A stretch of DNA of 64,000 nucleotides from NCBI GenBank assembly GCA_024500155.1, contig CM044877.1:20168001-20232000 (forward strand), written 5' to 3'. The position numbers and the translations under genes are program-made. Under the pieces are notes generated by a model that had not been told where the DNA came from, made no database searches, and saw only the letters and a list, made by a program, of their open reading frames with translations. Shown one piece after another: positions 61,601 through 64,000 of this stretch; the first letter of the stretch is position 1; every line of letters starts with the position of its first letter. The stretch comes from Chenopodium formosanum. Its lineage: Eukaryota; Streptophyta; Magnoliopsida; Caryophyllales; Amaranthaceae.

Positions 61601-62560
61601 TGAACAAGAAAGAACCGATTTAATTAACTTACGTAAGGAATTTATCGATGTATTCGCTTGGTCATACGAAGATATGCCAGGAATAAATAGAGAAATAGCT
61701 CAACACACTATACCACTAATTCCAGGAATGAAACCCGTAAAACAAAAGTTACGTCGAATGAAACCCAACGTAGCTCTTAAAATAAAAGAAGAAGTCCAAA
61801 AACAAATAAATGCCGGTTTCATCAAGGTATCCAAATACCCTAAATGGGTCGCCAACGTCATCCCAGTTCCGAAAAAAGATGAAAGGGTAAGAATGTGTGT
61901 CGACTATCAAGATCTAAATAAGGAAAGTCCAAATGAAGACTTCCCTTTACCACACATCGATGTTTTGGTAGATAACACGGCAAATCACGCACTTTTCTCA
62001 TTCATGGATGGGTACGCAGGTTACAACCAGATTCTCATGGCAGAAGAAGACATGGAGAAAACAATTTTTATAACACCATGGGGCACTTACTGCTACACAA
62101 AATGCCATTCGGGTTGAAAAACGCGGGTGCTACTTACCAACATGCAACAACTACCTTACTCCATGACATGATGCATAAAGAAGTCGAAGTATATGTCGAC
62201 GACATTATTGTGAAATCAAAAGACCGTCCAGGCCATCAAGTAGCCTTAAGAAAAAATTTCGAAAGGCTAAGAAAATATAATATGAGGTTGAACCCATCTA
62301 AGTGTGCTTTTGAAGTCACCTCAGGCAAGCTTTTGGGTTATGTAATAAGATCTAGAGGAATAGAGATAGACCCAACAAAGATTAAACCAATTATGTAAAT
62401 GCCACCACCCAAAACTGAGAAACAAATTCGAGGATTTATTGGCCGGTTTCAATACATATGTAAGTTCATATCAAAATTGACGACAATATGTGAACCAATC
62501 TTCAAGAAGCTCAAAAAGAATGTACCAGTGATATGGGATGATGAGTGTCAAAAAGCCTTT
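61601..62560 (+). pseudogene. TatA reverse transcriptase
   Basis: Landmarks in order: MKPVKQKLRRMKP, VPVPKKDERVRMCVDYQDLN, FPLPHIDVLVDN, MPFGLKNAGATYQ, YVDD (62192-62203), LNPSKCAFEVTSGKLLGY. Broken by a frameshift near 62080-62110 and a stop at 62396. Confidence 0.9.
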
Positions 62561-63440
62561 GAAAAGATCAAAGCCTATCTTGCCAATCCTCCCGTATTAG
62601 CACCAACACTTTTCGGAATACCTCTTAGGTTAAATTTGATGGTTACCAAAGAGACAATGGAGCTATGCTAACACAAGAAGTAGAAGGCAAAGAAAACGCA
62701 ATCTACTATCCAAGCAAACAAATGCTCAAATACGAAGCACGCTACACACCACCTGAGAAGTTGTGCCTCGCCTTGGTGTGGGCCACAAAAAAGTTAAGAC
62801 ATTACATGCTAGTGCATACCGTCTTTGTAGTCTCCCGATTAGATCCACTCAAGTATCTATTTGAGAAATCTACACTCAATGGACGCATATCAAGATGGAT
62901 AGTCAATTTAGCCCAGTTTGATGTAAGGTTTATGCCACAAAAAGCTATCAAAGGATTTGTGGTTTCAAACTTTCTATCAAACTTTACAATAGAAGACTCG
63001 GATGAAGACTTAATAGTTACTGAAGATGATACTTGGACCTTATACTTCGACGGAGCCTCAAACCAAAAGGGATGTGGCGTTGGAGTATTACTAGTATCAC
63101 CTAAAGAGGAGCATGTTCCAATCTCCATAAAGCTTGATTTCGACGTTACCAACAATGCTGCTGAATACGAAGCATGCATGGTAGGCCTTGAAACAGCTTT
63201 GGCATTGGGAGTAAAAAAGTTAAGGATATTCGGAGACTCTTCTTTGATTATCAATCAAATATCTAAAAGGTGGATAATAAGATGAGAAAGTCTAGCCCCT
63301 TACCAAACCCATCTAGAAACTCTTACCGATCAGTTAGAGAAGGTAGAATACACTTATCCACCTAGGCAAGAAAATCAATTTGTTGATGCCTTGGCAAGAC
63401 TAGCCTCAATGGTTAGGATTCCCACGTAAATCGAGCAAAT
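62561..63440 (+). pseudogene. TatA RNase H and second (archaeal-type) RNase H
   Basis: First RNase H around YYPSKQMLKYEARYTPPEK and ALVWATKKLRHYM; second with YFDGASNQKGCGVG, NNAAEYEACM and GDSSLIINQ. A frameshift near 62660 and stops at 63283 and 63427 interrupt the frame. Confidence 0.85.
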
Positions 63441-63513
63441 GCCTCTAACTATAGAAAAAAGGCACAAACCAACATACATCCAGGCTATAAAAGACGACGA
63501 AGTAGTCCAAGAC

Positions 63514-63636
63514 GAAGAAGAAGAAGAAGAAGAAGAAGAAGAAGAAGAAGAAGAAGAAGAAGAAGAAGAAGAAGAAGAAGAAGAAGAAGAAGAAGAAGAA
63601 GAAGAAGAAGAAGAAGAAGAAGAAGAAGAAGAAGAA
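63514..63636 (+). repeat. (GAA)41 microsatellite encoding poly-Glu
   Basis: An uninterrupted run of GAA, in frame as ~41 Glu, in the linker between the second RNase H and integrase. TatB has only a short mixed acidic stretch here. Antisense Phe and Ser runs are artefacts of this repeat. Confidence 0.95.
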
Positions 63637-64000
63637 CCGTGGTACACGAATATACTCAATTATGTCACCAAAGGAAAATACCCTCCCCATGCTGACAAAA
63701 GATCAAAACGAGTATTAAGGCTTTTGGCTTCCCAATATGTACTCATAGACAACGAGCTACATAAAAGGGTACCTAAGGGTCGAGCTCTCTTATGTGTAGG
63801 AAAAAAGGATGCACAAAGAGCAATGAGAATAGTCCACGAAGGAATCTGTGGCACGCACATAAATTGCAAAATTTTAGTTCAAAAATAATGCGAGAAGGAT
63901 GTTATTGGACTACAATGAATAGGGATTGCCATCAATATGTAAAAAGATGCCCTAAGTGCCCAATCTATTCCAATTTACAACATGTTCCTCCATCCTTGCT
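63637..64000 (+). pseudogene. TatA integrase, N-terminal part, cut by window end
   Basis: Starts PWYTNILNYVTKGKYP and continues LLASQYVLIDNELHKR, then the HHCC zinc-finger region: HEGICGTH, and after a frameshift near 63885, VKRCPKCPIY. The core lies beyond 64000. Confidence 0.85.

Larger units (their letters stand above)
52799..64000 (+). mobile_element. TatA: Tat/Ogre-type element, runs off the window
   Basis: 5' LTR, primer site, leader, gag, protease, RT, two RNase H domains and the start of integrase in order. Its pol is close to that of TatB at the protein level. The frame is broken by many stops and shifts, so the element is not autonomous. The 3' part, including any antisense ORFs and the 3' LTR, lies outside the window. 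Confidence 0.85.

Noticed and set aside
63375..63690. Poly-Ser and poly-Phe frames on the minus strand
   Set aside because: Antisense shadows of the (GAA)n repeat in the TatA polyprotein.

Overview
The window is plant nuclear DNA and, as far as I can read it, consists entirely of LTR retrotransposons nested in one another. I find no host gene, tRNA, rRNA or CRISPR array. TatA-TatD are Ty3/gypsy elements of the Tat/Ogre type: LTRs start TGTAGACA, the primer site starts TGGCGACTCC, pol has two RNase H domains, and extra ORFs lie antisense to pol. The AT-rich bulk, TATAAATA promoters and plant-only domains (plant mobile domain, DUF7745-like) point to a repeat-rich dicot; I cannot name the species.

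Layout. (1) 1-376 is the 5' part of a TatB antisense ORF. (2) 372-17307 is block A, a copy of 40536-59028 (block B): part of a minus-strand element H (LTR, PPT, Gly-rich ORF); a chromovirus-like LTR 'T' carrying a non-autonomous element 'N' with two 2.0 kb LTRs and only ~0.4 kb between them; an unclassified piece 'U'; a solo TatA LTR; and a TatA 5' LTR, primer site and gag cut off at 17307. (3) 17308-29655 is TatB on the minus strand: 5' LTR at the right, broken gag-pol, and a plus-strand DUF7745-like ORF beyond pol. (4) 29656-38775 is the 3' half of TatC (plus): integrase end, antisense DUF7745-like and plant-mobile-domain ORFs, PPT and 3' LTR. (5) 38776-39642 is an integrase fragment of TatD. 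(6) 39643-64000 starts with the full H LTR, goes through block B (with an extra solo LTR 'S'), and ends in TatA gag-pol, cut by the window edge in integrase.

Nesting that can be read from junctions: TatD was hit by TatC and by H; TatC pol was hit by TatB; H was hit by T, T by N; S entered the TatA LTR of block B after the A/B duplication.

The most striking signal is a set of short GC-rich near-palindromic words in an AT-rich background. Each family has its own word (TatA GCGCC/GGCGC; TatB CCGTGACACGG; TatC TTGCGCGCG/CGCGCGCAA; H CCCGATCGGGC; S GGAGCGGGCGCTCC), clustered 35-55 bp upstream of the LTR TATA box. In the Tat families the clusters recur at matching places: twice in the 5' leader (TatA, TatB), between pol and the antisense ORF, inside an intron at a conserved position of that ORF, and upstream of its own TATA box (TatB, TatC). 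The antisense ORFs therefore seem to have a promoter module resembling that of the LTR.
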